From Sipunculus nudus (lineage: Eukaryota; Annelida; Sipuncula; Golfingiida; Sipunculidae): a DNA stretch of 64,000 nt. Of the stretch, positions 1-11,267 are shown one piece after another. The stretch is from assembly GCA_026874595.1 (NCBI GenBank), contig CM049316.1, forward strand, positions 35,471,339-35,535,338, read 5' to 3'. The stretch's first letter is position 1; the number at the start of each line of letters is the position of its first letter. Under the pieces are notes generated by a model. It worked only from the letters and a program-made list of their open reading frames with translations, did not search any database and was not told where the DNA came from. Both the position numbers and the translations under genes were made by a program.

Positions 1-53
1 TCCGTATGGTTTGTGGGACGCATCCGTTTCAATAATAAAAAAAAATATACGGT

Positions 54-223
54 TTAACATTCTCTGCAGCAAGGTGTATCGCTAAAATAGGGAACATCGA
101 CTTCCCAGTTATTAACGGAACAATCATAAGAAGGAACATACCTCGAGGTGTTCGTTACTTTATTTACTTTGCAACCACAGGGTGGCCCTTGCGGTCCAAC
201 TGGGCCTGGTGGCCCGGCAGGAC
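54..223 (-). CDS. Last collagen exon of gene A fused to a Cys-rich C-terminal tail
   Basis: The minus strand has an acceptor (..ATTACAG) at 224, then an open frame in phase 1 encoding GPAGPPGPVGPQGPPCG, followed without a break by about 40 further residues to a TAA at 56-54. The tail is rich in Cys (C-G-C-K, Y-D-C, and a final C-C-R-E-C). A Cys just after the last Gly-X-Y triplet is the usual place for inter-chain disulfides in short collagens. A good donor (TCGAG|GTATGT) lies inside at about 142, so an alternative is a shorter exon splicing onward to the left. In the two paralogous units (25436 and 36010) the collagen exon ends after TGT-G at a GTTAGT donor and the following block lies about 600 bases away, so this copy appears to have lost that intron by deletion. 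A one-base deletion relative to those copies also gives the early stop. Confidence 0.55.
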
Positions 224-276
224 CTGTAATATATCATATTAGAACATATATTAAAGTAAACAGATTAACTATATAA

Positions 277-277
<1 letters not shown>

Positions 278-317
<40 letters not shown>
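278..317. repeat. (AT)n microsatellite
   Basis: Uninterrupted AT dinucleotides in the intron 5' of the last collagen exon. The same intron position carries (AT)n in both paralogous units (25489-25533 and 36062-36099). Here the tract was split by a transposon and resumes at 858. Confidence 0.95.
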
Positions 318-322
<5 letters not shown>

Positions 323-854
323 TGAAATCCCGCACGACGACCACCCCGTTAACACGACCACCCCGCTAACACGACCACTTTTCTAATGTAAATTATCATA
401 AAAAAAACTTCGATAACACGACCACCCTTCTATCACGACCAATGACCACCTTTTTTGGTCCCGACCTTCAGATTAGCCCCCGTATCACGACCACTTACCC
501 GTGGCGACCGTGGCCCGTTGAGCAGATAACACGCTCATCGCCCAGCTTGGACTTAGATAATATCACGACCGCTGGCCCGTGGCGACCGCGGCCCGTTGAG
601 TCGGTGACACGCTCATCGCCTTGCTCCGACAAATATAATATCCCGTGATTAATTAGCCGGGCACGTTTGATCTGCCCAGCTGAAGTTAAGCTTGTTTATA
701 ACGCCGCCCAACCTGTAAGCCAAACTATACCCATCAATAGATTTTGGACTCCATCGTCCGTTACATTGTTTGTTGAGTACGGCGGATTAGCATACACTAA
801 CATACTGATCCCACGTTACCAGGTCCCGCAGGTGGTCGTGTTAGCGGGGTTTTA

Positions 855-857
<3 letters not shown>
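318..857. mobile_element. pogo/Tigger-like non-autonomous DNA transposon in (TA)n
   Basis: The ends are inverted repeats: left CACAGTGAAATCCCGC.. and right (reverse complement) CAGTAAAACCCCGCTAAC.., both running into CACGACCACC motifs. CAGT..AACCYCG ends with a TA target are typical of pogo/Tigger-type Tc1-mariner elements; family membership is inferred. It lies inside an (AT)n tract, so the TA duplication cannot be separated from the repeat. Internally, about 66 bases starting at 483 are repeated at 561 (period 78). No transposase frame is present. It is absent from the equivalent intron of units 1 and 2. Confidence 0.65.

Positions 858-892
<35 letters not shown>
858..892. repeat. (AT)n microsatellite, right half
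   Basis: Continuation of the AT tract interrupted by the 318-857 element. Translated reading frames through it (poly Ile-Tyr) are artefacts. Confidence 0.95.
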
Positions 893-895
<3 letters not shown>

Positions 896-1500
896 TGATA
901 AGACGTGAAAGCACCCATGATTTTTTATATAAAACAAATTGGTTGAAATGACCTATGTCGTTCCTTACTTGTTCCCATATCTGATGTCTATTTACTAATG
1001 TAAATCCCTCGAAACTTTTATAAAAAAAGCTATGCCAGAAACCGCCGATCCCATCGCACACAGGCTGTTCGTTTACCATTCATCTTGAGCACATTTACAG
1101 CCAACCACCTTATGCCCTTGATCATCGAACATACCAACTGATCTATTGCCCGATGATTTAATGAGGTTGCACCTTTGGTATCATGATGGTGGTTTACGAT
1201 AATATTTTCAACGTAATTCTGTGGTTGGCTTTTTGTGCGCGAGGGTTTCAAATTCAAGTTTGAAGTCCGAGCCTACAGGCATCCTGAGAAAATCGAGAAA
1301 CAAAACACGCACAAAATACACAACCAGACAGAACGATTAAACTATAGTCGCCAACGGTAAGCTGGAGTATATTGAACAGGTTGAAACATGAATATCATCT
1401 ATAATAATATTGGTTATTATCAATACACATTTATCCTATTTGAATATTCCTATTATAGTATTAATATTACAAAATCAATTATTTACCATTATTACTAAAT
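893..1500. other. Intron sequence shared with units 1 and 2
   Basis: No coding signal was seen. This stretch aligns with 25534-25625 plus 27096-28160 and 38721-38800, but lacks both the ~1.46 kb Harbinger-like insertion and about 300 bases found near 27816-28105. It is the pre-duplication form of the sequence flanking the tandem repeat. Confidence 0.6.
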
Positions 1501-2480
1501 TATTTATCTTATTACCCCTCGCAACGGAGTTGCAGAAGAGGATATAGAAACGCTTTCGTTCATGCGTCCGTCTGTCCGTCAGTGAGGTATTGGCTTGTGG
1601 ATCGATTTCAAGCCAAACCGTTTGACCAAAACCTTTCATCTTGCACATAAGGCTCATCCACACTCAGGTAAAGAAAAACCTGTCGAATTTGAGGTCTCGA
1701 GGACAAAGGTAAAGGCCACAGGACCAACTTCTTCACAGAGCTTGTTCACCCATTTAAGTCAAACCGTCTACTTAAAACCTTTCATCTTGCGCATGTGACT
1801 GACCCATCCACAGATGAGAACCCTTTTGATTTATTAGGTCATGGGTTCAAAGTTCAAGGCCACTGAACCCACTTCTTCTAAAAGTTTGTGGACCCATTTT
1901 AAGCCAAACCTTTTCTCCAAAACCTTTCATCTTGCAAATTTGGCTCACCCACCAACAGATGAAGAACTCAATCGATTTTGATGTCACGGGTTCAAATGTC
2001 AAGGCCACAGGACCCAATTCTTGAAAAAATTGCAGATCCATTTTAAGCCAAACCGTTTCCCAGAAAATTTATATCTTGCACATATTGCTCACTCACCCGC
2101 AGATGGAAAATCCTCTCGAGTGTGAGGTCATGGGGTCAAAGGTCATGTCCACAAAACCTACTTTTTTTCAAAGCTTGTGGACCGATAATAAGTCAAAAAA
2201 TTTTACCACAACCATTAATCATGCACATATGGCCCACCAATATAAGGATGAAGAAACATATCGATCTTGAGGTCAAAATTCACGGCCACAGGACCCACTT
2301 CGTGAAAAATTTTGTTAATCCATTTTAGGCCAAACCAGTTGACCAAAACATTTCATCTTGCACATATGGCTCACCTCCCTATCGATGAAGAACCCTATTG
2401 AGTTTGAGGTCACAGAGTCATAGGTCAAGGCCACAGAGATGCCTTCCTCATTTTTACACTGTGTATTACATCGTCTTATT
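1500..2480. repeat. Minisatellite-bearing repeat element, about six ~145-base units
   Basis: The motif TTTCATCTTGCACAT recurs at about 1635, 1781, 1926, 2070, 2215 and 2352 (spacing 146, 145, 144, 145, 137). Each unit also contains GGTCAAGGCCACAGGACCCA and GGACCCATTTTAAGCC. The array is bordered on the left by TTACCCCTCGCAACGGAGTTGC..GAGG, a small fold-back, and on the right by GCCCCGTGTGAGGGAATGC, so the whole is probably a non-autonomous transposon carrying an expanded internal repeat. It is not seen in the equivalent sequence near 38.8-39.1 kb. Short open frames here are repeat by-products. Confidence 0.75.
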
Positions 2481-4080
2481 ATGCCCCGTGTGAGGGAATG
2501 CTCCGCTTTCATTGTGTTCTATATCAATTATTTATATGATTAACAACGAAATGATCTTACGAAATTTTCACAAACCAACAATTGTCACAGAATATTATAT
2601 GTGTTTGCTAAATATATATATTCCATGCCATGATTTATCCCTTCACTTAAGCTCTCCTTCTATTATTTTAAGATATATGCAGATGCACCACCCTTGTGTG
2701 AATCTCCCCCTGAAGAGTATACCCCTCCTGCAAGTCTGAGTCTTTCTTTATTGCCCTGGTTGAAAGTCTTTTTCATGCCCTGGTCAAAACAGCCTATTAT
2801 AAGACCCCCCACTTACCTGAAAGCTGTCCACCGAACCTCGGGATATTGTCCACATGTTTGTTTAAACTAAAGTTGACTGTAAGGGCCACAATAGATAACT
2901 GTATACAGGTTCTTGTTTATTTTTCTGGTGAATATTTTGCTGGGGCACAAGAGAAGAACTAGAAAACAGTTGGCCAGAGACACAGCTAGTGTCCAGATGG
3001 GTGCTCTGAGCTGTTAGCTAAGAACCATTTTACTTGTGGGTCCCTTGTCACAGAGAGAGGACTTTTTGACTGTTTTTAAGTGAGTGAATTATTGTTGGTC
3101 GACTTTTATGAACATTCTGAACATTTTAAGTTCTATTCAAGCTGATGCATCAGCGTGTAACACATAGGAAAAGTGTGTACTTCAGAGACCTATTTTGCTG
3201 CTACCAAAACCCGTCGACTGGTTCTGCTCATCCACCAGTGGCTCAACTACCAGTGCTATACCAGTTAGGACCAGGAACACTTGAGGCAGTATCTGGAGTT
3301 CCTGTTAGACCCTACCATATCTCTCAGTATATATGGTGAGCCCTCTTTCATAAGCAATATTATTCGTGGGAAAATTCTCCAGAACCATCTATTATTGTCG
3401 CCTTATTAATGTTGGTCTCTAATTATCCTTTAATAGTAAATACAGTAATTGTCCATTGATAGGACACAGTTGTAATTTGCGCCGCATATATAATAAACGG
3501 AGTTAAATTTGGATATTATTCAATTTTGTCAAAGTCAACACTTGTAACTTTATAAAACAAATATTTTTTTTTCTCTGGTTTTCTCTCATTTTTTCCAGTG
3601 TGGTATTCCTGGAATATTCCACCCACCCTGGTATACTGTGGTCTTTCGTCAGTTAAGGCCACGTTTTGAGAGGGGAGGACACCCATAACAAATCATACAT
3701 CTATTCTACTATTAAGCTGTATACAGTTAATAAAGCTCTTTTTTTGTTATCCTGTCTTCATCTGGTGTGTATGAAACTCTGCTGTGATACTGTGCTGAAA
3801 TATATCATTAAGGCATGAAACAACCTTGGGCAAGGAACTTTGGGTTGTGTGAATGACCTCGGGTTGAATCCTTGACAACAATTACAATCAGAGTTGGCTG
3901 TTGTCGTCAAATGATAATAAAAGATCCCGAGTATAAAAAAAATTAAATAGTAATAATAGCGTTTTGCAGAAGAAACATGCTAGCGGCGAAATATCAGAAT
4001 ATATTACGCATCTCTTGTCCTTATCTCATGTCTTATATTATCATGGGACAGATCCTGGCATGTCACTGTTTTCTTTTTGA
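2481..4080. other. Intron of gene A, unidentified, possibly transposon-derived
   Basis: No splice-bounded coding exon was found. Around 3660-3690 a purine-rich run (GAGAGGGGAGGAC) precedes a segment ending with AATAAAGCTC near 3730, which resembles the 3' end of an LTR retrotransposon, but no second LTR or pol frame was recognised. A 64-codon plus-strand frame at 3145-3339 has no recognisable features. Confidence 0.3.
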
Positions 4081-5720
4081 ATATAAATACTGACTTTTGT
4101 GATATAAATAAGTGATGATTTATTGTCCAGCGCTGTTGCTTTCAACCTATCATCAGCAACAATTTATAACACAAGACAGAGTTTACTTATAACATTGTAC
4201 AAAAGGCAATGAGAAAAATGGACATGCAGAGGTGTGCAAACAAATATCAAATTCACAAAAACCGACATTAGTAATCACACAAACATATATTTATCATTCC
4301 CTCTTTTGGAAGTCAATGGCTATTTTTTATTTATAAATCCATCTTCTGTAGCCTTAAATAAACTGCTATTTGATTCAGCTTGCCCGGTTGATAGCATACA
4401 GCTCACGTTATTTTTTCTTCTTGAAATATCTTCATATAAATAAGTGATTTAAAGGGTCCATCCCTGTTAGTGCCAGGGTTTAATCAGCCATAACTTATAA
4501 GTAAACAAGGAGTCGACCAATAAAATAACATTGTATAAGCTCCAGTTATTCTACTTAATAAAGTTGCAATAATTGTGTTCCCAGGGGTTTTTTTTGTTTG
4601 CCGACCCCATGTTCCATTTAATCAATATAGGACCTTAAAGATATCGGGACTGAATACCTACCACTCCAACCTGTCTGACCTTTCTCGCCTGCTGGTCCTG
4701 GAGGCCCTGGGGGTCCTGTCAAATTCAGCATGACACAATTACGCATGAACATATAGACATTTCCATGGGCAAATAAAAAGGAAGCAGTTGGTATGTTGAC
4801 TGACAGAACAATAACAAAACATATAATCAGGCAATGACACTCATAGTTAATTGTAGTCATCCTGTAATAAATTACGTTTGCTTTTAAAATAGATGAAATA
4901 GGTTTTAGTACAAGATATTTAAATACTTTCTAAATATATATGCTCAATATTACAATAAGTTTAATCCATCCAAAAAAGTTTCAGTATTATTTTGCATTTA
5001 TATTTGTTATCGCAGCTTTGTGGAATGTATATTTATCCCCTCGAAATGGTTAATAATGAGGAAACAATGCTGGCTATATTTATCCCAAATTTTTATACAG
5101 AATTTCAATGTTTTCATATAATCCTGTCTCTTTATAAAACAACAAAGAGTTGATCTAATAAATAACATTATATAGTAATTAATACGATTGCATTTTATTT
5201 ATTCACGTGTCAATGTGCAAATATGATTTTGATTTGCATAAGTCTATCTTTATTTTCAATAAAGATTATGGCTTTCAATAACTTTGAACATTAACCACCT
5301 AATACCTTCCGCATTTTATGGACACATTTTTTTATGTCAAGTGTCAAAAGATAGGGGATCTGACCTGACCTCTCTCAGCAAAGAAGTAATCAATAAAATA
5401 AGTGCAATTATTACACGTGACTGTATATAACATTCCCAATTTGTTTATAGTGTCCGAAAGATGTTGCTTGTATTGTTGGAAATGTGTTCTCAAGAAAAGA
5501 CCGTTCAACAATCAATTCTTGGCCGATTAGGATTATTTGAATCCAAGGGAATACAGACGTGCACTAAAATATAACAATGTATACAGTGTAGTCGTTTGAA
5601 AACCCCGATATCTCCGCCAGAATCTCTCTAAACAATGTCTTGTGTTGTCTACAATATTACGCTAGTAACACGTGTGGATTCACCTGGTCAAATGCTTAAC
5701 AACTGATGCCTCTAATTCCA
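4080..5720. repeat. Exon-plus-intron cassette, paralogous to several segments in gene B
   Basis: The sequence preceding and following the collagen exon at 4662-4715 recurs with the exon near 43.0-44.0, 49.1-50.2 and 50.3-51.1 kb. Markers are a GATGATATATTGTCCAGC-type segment, 'ACACAGAGTTTACCTATAAC' and a donor flank reading GTAGGTATTCAG. The piece 5300-5580 aligns with 50680-51000. This shows that the collagen exons were copied together with intron DNA. Confidence 0.6.
4662..4715 (-). CDS. Collagen Gly-X-Y exon, gene A (54 bases)
   Basis: The minus strand shows acceptor TTTGACAG at 4716, then six perfect triplets and a closing Gly split over the intron: GPPGPPGPAGEKGQTGWSG, ending AGTG|GTAGGT. 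The exon is exactly 54 bases, the classic collagen exon size, in phase 1 at both ends, so it can be skipped or duplicated without a frame change. Pro in X and Y positions and the GEK triplet suit a stable helix. It corresponds by position and intron flank to the 50418-50453 exon of gene B. Confidence 0.85.
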
Positions 5721-7300
5721 GTTAAATTATAATAATGGTTTTGTATTGCCGCTTGCATAAAGAATATATTATGGTGATCCATTTCAGGCTCCGGCTTGAA
5801 CAAATAAATTAAAAGTGCTTATTTGTATTTTACTTAAAAAGTTCGTATTTTTTTCAATTTTCACAGACGTATAATTTACGTGGTGAAGGTTTGTGCAGTG
5901 TTGACAACATATTCGCTGTCCCATATTGCAGGGTTTAATCATTTAAACAGAGCATCTGTAATATATTTATAGTTTTCATCCATGATGACTTTTTTTCTAT
6001 GTGCGAAACATATAGAACTTGTCGGCCTCCTTTGATTATTCCTTCAATCAAATATAACATAACCAGCAGAGGTGCCCAGCATTGCCCGTTGAAAAATCAG
6101 TTCACGAAAAGAAGTTTGAAAAATGAGGGGGACATCAATTTGTCATCTTTATTCGCGGAAGGATATATGTCAGGGGAAATGGTTAATATGTGAAGGGAGC
6201 CTATGGGTAAATACACGTCACTCATTTCTTTGTACAGCGAGTTGCTCCAATCAAATCACTAAACAACTTTCTTCTAATGATATTCAACGAAATTGAATAG
6301 CTTAGGATAACGAAAAGGATAGTTTATTTATGTTAACACATGCAGGCATGCACTAATACCGTATGTAACGTGAAGCAGTTGTAAATATACCACTGAATAG
6401 GTTACAAATGCAAGGCCTGCATTTTTTATACATTTGAGCAATTACTCTTGTGTTTAATTAATTGTGCCTGCATTTGTTACTGAAAACATGCATGTATAGT
6501 GTGCTTCAACAATTAAGTGCCTCGACCAGCATCCCTGACCTCGGCTTACTACTTTTAATTTAAAAACACCTTCTAAGCCCTCGCTGCACAAGGGTCATAC
6601 TTAAAAAAAACATGAATTCCCATTTTGTTGCTGATAAAGTTTTTTTCTGATTATGTTCGCCATGCTAACAGGTTGTGAATGGAAATGAATACAAAAATCA
6701 TAAATAAATATGACACACCATAAGATTGAGTCTGATATGAATAACCTTTAGATGTAAATATTATTATTAAGAATTTTGCAAATGTTTCTCTAAATGATAT
6801 ATGTATTAAGAATCTCACCTATGTGGCCCCATTGGATAGCATACACCTTGCATATTACAGTGTTCCTAATGCAATATTGTGATATGAATAAGTGATGATA
6901 GATCGTCTAGCGCTGTGGCTTTCAAGGATTGTTTAAACAATAGAGAGTTTACCTATAACATTGTACAGAAAGCACCGTAACGGACATGCGGGGATGTGAA
7001 AATAAAATATCGAATTCGCAAAAAAAAAGATATTAATTATCACAAATACATATATTGATCATTCCTTTTTTTACGCCTACAGTGATCATGTCCACATACA
7101 TAGATGTATAAAATGTCATTTCTGCCTAAATATTAACATGTTATATCATGTGGGCCAGGATTTGAATAATATTACTCCCTGGGGGTGACACAAGACTTGA
7201 AATGGGATATCACAAGAAAAAAATAGGCCTAAGGCGGCCAAAATTTCAGACATAACTCCAACCAGTTCATTTTAACTAATCGTGGAAAGCTAGTAGTGTA
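5720..7300. other. Intron of gene A with no coding signal
   Basis: AT-rich sequence. 6240-6500 resembles segments near 39.7 and 45.2-45.9 kb (TTTAAGCAATTATTCATGTGTT and CATGCATG..GTGTGCTTCAAC motifs). 6850-7060 resembles the cassette lead sequence also at 4.1, 40.2, 43.1 and 49.1 kb. No Gly-X-Y exon was found on either strand. Confidence 0.5.
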
Positions 7301-7860
7301 TGTTTCATGGTTTCATGCAATAATTGTTTGCAAACCGGTTGTTTGTACAACGGACGGATGTACAGCTATGGTGTGACGCGTGGACGAAATAGGAGGTGCT
7401 GAAATTATGTTTAACAGTGAGATCGCGGCTGATTTTAATTTTGATATCAACTGCGGCAGTCGTTGGAGGCGTGGGAGACAATGAGAGCACTTTGCAATTT
7501 TGGGTCGGGTCAAATGTAATTTCGCCGCACTTGAAGAGTATCATGTTCAAATTAATAGAAGGATCTTTAGTATGTGGCTTTCTTTTTGATAATTCAAGAC
7601 CTCAGATGCTGTGAGACGTGTGCCTTTTGCCTCGGGAGGTCGTGACATCTTGGGACTATGTGATAAATCGGCTCATAGTTCTCCGATTGGATACATGAGG
7701 CGCCACTTTTGCGGCATTTTCAGGAAGAGTTTAAGCCAGTCTCCACATATGCTGCAACTGTCAAAATGTCGGCAAGTATGTATGAAACAGCTTTATTAAC
7801 CACGGTCCCCCTTCAGCAAAAGGAACACAAAGACTGCTGAATGCACCATGGTGGGAAGGG
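7300..7860. repeat. Intron block conserved in three places
   Basis: The stretch containing GATATCAACTGCGGCAGTCG, a long line of readable but interrupted frames, and GCTGTGAGA.GTGTRCC recurs at about 46.3-46.8 and 52.2-52.7 kb. Both strands have short open frames here, none shared intact by all three copies, so I read it as paralogous intron DNA and not as an exon. Confidence 0.5.
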
Positions 7861-8104
7861 TTATAACGCATCTGAAAAAAACATTCACTTCTCATCGGGC
7901 TTTTTAAATAAGCCGAAATCGAAGGTATTTGGTTTACTTACGCCGAACTGATTTTAAACTAAATTATCCAAAACAAAGGCCTTTGATATGCCGAACTGAT
8001 TTTGAAAGACGGATCCATATTGTGGCTGCAGATAAAATTGTTTACATATAAGTGAGCGTCAAGCTCAAAGAAACGGCGGCGAAAACCACCCGGAGAGTAC
8101 GTTG

Positions 8105-8235
8105 AATACCGTATTTCTTTGAAGAGACGCCCGGGCGTTTTTTTTTTTTAACCCTGCTTTGACCCGGCGTCTAAACAAGGCCGGCTTCTATTTAAGGCCA
8201 GCGTTTATTAAAATATACATTATCAGGCTCATCAG
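8105..8235 (+). repeat. Dispersed GC-rich repeat, copy 1
   Basis: It runs from CCGTATTTCTTTGAAGAGACG through CCGGCGTCTAAACAAGGCCGG to ATTATCAGGCTCATCAGA. The same sequence lies in the opposite orientation at 42873-42998. Its composition differs sharply from the AT-rich surroundings, which suggests a mobile repeat; the family was not identified. Confidence 0.65.
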
Positions 8236-8542
8236 ATAAACTAAAAAAAATGAAACACGCCGAAACAATAAAACACGCCGGTCACTACTTAAGGACACAA
8301 TTGAAAACATCGCTGGTACACGGATTGTGTTTACAAAATTTCCTTAGATACCATAGGGATATGGGACGCGCAATCTCCACTATCACGCACCATAATAAGA
8401 ATTTACGGGTAATCACAGCGAGAGATTGCAGATGTCCACAAAAATCTGTCCGCGCGGGCCTCTCGAAACCATGTACCTAGATGTTTCGTGTGGCTGTTCC
8501 ATTTATTTTACAGCACGTGTTGTTGGTAACATTGTTTCCCTC

Positions 8543-8917
8543 AGAACACGGGTGGCTCTCCCATGAACTGTTCCTAGCTTACAACTGATAACATTGGTTC
8601 CATCGAAATACGGGGGGTTGGTACTTATAACGGCACAGCGTAATTCATTTCTTGACATTTTCCTCCCGTTATTTATTCAACTGATTCAGCTAGACACAGC
8701 GTATTCAAGCGTTTCTGACCTGGTTTATACTGAACACGGTTGGCTCTTCCATTAACTGTGCACCGTGGACAACACTTAATATAATGGTTCCATCGAAAAA
8801 CGGGGGGCTGGTGCTTATAACGGCACGACGTAATTCTTTTCTATGACACTTTCCGTCCGACTTTTACCTGATTCAGCTTGCCACAGCGTATTGAAGCGTT
8901 TCCGACCTGATATATAC
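8543..8917. repeat. Tandem duplication of about 188 bases
   Basis: Two diverged head-to-tail copies (about 8543-8730 and 8731-8917) share GAACACGG.TGGCTC, GGTTCCATCGAAA.ACGGGGGG, TATAACGGCAC and CACAGCGTATT.AAGCGTTTC.GACCTG. There is no coding frame. The rest of 7860-9885 is intron without recognised content. Confidence 0.8.
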
Positions 8918-9885
8918 TGGTATGTGACATTTACTGCCGGGAATATTTCTGAATATATTGTTGTGGACAAGAGTAAATACTATTTTCAACTTTAAAGTTT
9001 ATCTCAAAAGCGTGGTTTTGGTAACAGTGGGGACGCACTTAAAAGCGCTTCAAAAATGAACGCAAGGAGCGTAATTTGGCTTGACAGTAGCTACAAATTG
9101 TACCGATTGACACCATCATTTTGTGTCTTCATGCTACACAAGAAATATGTGCCAAAACGTTCTGTTCAACCATCCGTGAGGTATACGTTTACCGTACCAA
9201 GTTGAACCGCTTGTATCAGGCGGTACTATTTTTATCTAGCTTGACAGCAGTGACAGTGTTAGCCTCTCACTGCTGACCTTTTTGTGTAGCGTTTATTAGG
9301 ATCGTGATCGGCTTTAATCATAAGGACGAATTGGGAATATTTGGTGTCCCTCATGCATGGAAACAGGCATTCACGTAAGATAAAAAAAATATTTACAGAA
9401 GAATTAAATATCAATAAATCACAAATCGAAATCCATACAACAATCTATGGTTAATTTGACCAGTAAATGCAAATGCTTGTCCTTGAAGATTATAGACAAA
9501 AGCCAGTCAAATGCATATGGAACAACTGTCGTTAGTACATGTAACCCTAATATTTTCAGGTTCCATATCCGTGATAAGAAGAAACCCCCATAAGCATCAA
9601 CATATTAAGGCACTTGACGTCGGTTTGATACATTTATGGAGATGTCGCGACGCCTATAAAAGGAGAGGATGCACACGTATTCAGATTTAAAAAAAGAAAA
9701 AATAAGGAATGAGACATTCACAGAAAATGAAAAAACAGATTTTCGTGATGGCATACATTTCCCTATCCAATGAAACTGGTTGTTGCCATCATGTGACAAG
9801 TCAGTGTTAGATAACCGACCCAATTTATACTATTTATGTGAAAATACTGATGTGGAAGCTTAAGATATTGAAACTGAAAGCCAAC
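8918..9885. other. Intron of gene A with no coding signal
   Basis: Nothing identifiable. The right end (9540-9880) aligns with 47.4/48.1-48.37 kb and 53.65-53.99 kb, the two related places in gene B that precede the homologous collagen exon. Confidence 0.45.
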
Positions 9886-9924
9886 ATGGTGCACCCCTCC
9901 GACCTCCTGGAATTCCCGGTGGTC
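9886..9924 (-). pseudogene. Damaged collagen exon of gene A, candidate poison exon
   Basis: Homologous to the intact 39-base exon at 48372-48410. The acceptor (TGCCAG) and frame are kept (GPPGIPGGRRGAP), but the last base is T where the good copy has G, and the donor has become GTTGGC from GTAGGC. Splicing it to the next exon, which begins with GA, would make TGA. The gene can skip this exon without changing frame because its neighbours are all phase 1. It could therefore be an unused relic or a regulated stop-containing exon. The remnant at 53995-54015 shares the same derived T|GTTGGC. Confidence 0.65.
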
Positions 9925-10759
9925 CTGGCAGATTAAACAGGAAACAATTAGGCAGGGCGAATATGTTGTCCTCCTTGGTTTATATTTCGATTAAACAGAA
10001 ATCATGCGATCATGGTAAAACATAATAATTATATAATTGTTTTGCTAAACATGTAAATAAAGGGATCATTATCGAAGCTGTAAAGTTATTATTTACTTAA
10101 AATAAAAATCCGAGTAGCCTGAGCTGAAAATCTACTAAAATGTCAAAATAATTTCTGATGGCGGGGGTCATAAACGACGCTCCAGGTGCCTTGGAAACCA
10201 ACTTAATTTGCCTGATACATTACGTGATTAATATCCAGTATAAATGATTGAGTTTAGCTTACGTGGTACGGCAGAGAAAAGGTTAAACACTTATTCATCC
10301 GTGGAGAACAGCCTTTTCCACAAGCACCCTTAGCGGCGATCTAGAATTGTAGGACTCTACTATATTTTGAGGATTTGGGCGCGGCCTAGAGGAGCCCGCT
10401 CATGAGTGCTGCCTTCGCAGCATTACACAATAAAAACCGGATAACACAGGTCAGAATTGTGGGTTTATCGTTGGTTACTTAAAATTTATGCTTTGTACTC
10501 ATCTTACCAAAATACAAAGCCATTTATTACCGATAGGTGCCACCAGTATATCGCCAGGATCTGTTGTTGGCGATTGCTCCTTATTAAGCATAATCGTACA
10601 TAACAGAGCTAGTCTGTGTTTACGCAACTCCTTATATTCTTCGAAAGTCACAATATGACCCGTCAATTGTCTTCCAAATTGTACACTGATTAAGTTCAAA
10701 ATTGAACAGCTTTATGTCCATTTATGCCTCAGATCAAGTGGGTAAAAATGAATACCTAC

Positions 10760-10813
10760 CTATTTTCCCCCGCATACCTCTCTCGCCTTTGGGACCTGGT
10801 TTTCCTGCTGATC
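10760..10813 (-). CDS. First collagen Gly-X-Y exon, gene A (54 bases)
   Basis: Acceptor ATCGACAG at 10814 and donor AATAG|GTAGGT at 10759 enclose exactly 54 bases in phase 1, reading GSAGKPGPKGERGMRGKIG. Charged X-Y pairs (KP, PK, ER) are typical of collagen and give ionic stabilisation. It is paralogous to 54658-54711 of gene B, with which it shares GKPG.KGERGMRG. The surrounding intron also aligns between the two genes. Confidence 0.85.
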   Translation of the reverse strand, partial: DQQENQVPKAREVCGGK

Positions 10814-11192
10814 CTGTCGATTTAATCAACCCAATGTTAATGTTATTTATAAAAAACAGATATTAAAAGGGAAAATCATTAAATATTAACTTAAATTAGA
10901 AGAATAAATCTGATACAATCTACTCCTAATGGATTCCAGTATTGCAAACGATCTAGGTGATTTCTCATATTCATAAATACGACATGCATTCATAGAAGTA
11001 CACGGTTGTAAACATTGACTGAGAGCTAGAGAAACTGCGCACATACTTCAAAAGAAAAACACATGGGGAGATAATATATATAGCAGACGAAGGCCCTGAT
11101 AACCGGTTAAGCTGTTTACGTTTAAATAAAGATGTATATCACAGCTGTTGCCAAGACAGGGCACTGAGAAGATGATATAGATCACATCTTAC

Positions 11193-11267
11193 CTGCAAGA
11201 TCACGTAACCATTTTGAGCAAGATGAATTTGATACCGCCGTTTGATTACATATGCATTGCCCGTTAT
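11193..11267 (-). CDS. Cys-rich extracellular linker exon, gene A (75 bases)
   Basis: Acceptor TTGGCAG at 11268 and donor TTGCAG|GTAAGA at 11192 bound a phase-1 exon. With the split first codon it reads DNGQCICNQTAVSNSSCSKW followed by LRDLAG. It contains C-I-C and a third Cys, plus two N-glycosylation sequons (NQT, NSS). It lies between the membrane segment and the collagen repeats, where membrane collagens often carry linker or trimerisation sequence. The gene B counterpart (55265-55339) keeps CICNQT.VSN..CSKW. The domain family was not recognised. Confidence 0.8.

Noticed and set aside
1500-2480. Regularly spaced repeats suggestive of a CRISPR-like array
   Set aside because: Units are ~145 bases and diverged throughout, with no short fixed repeat plus unique spacers, and the setting is a eukaryotic genome.
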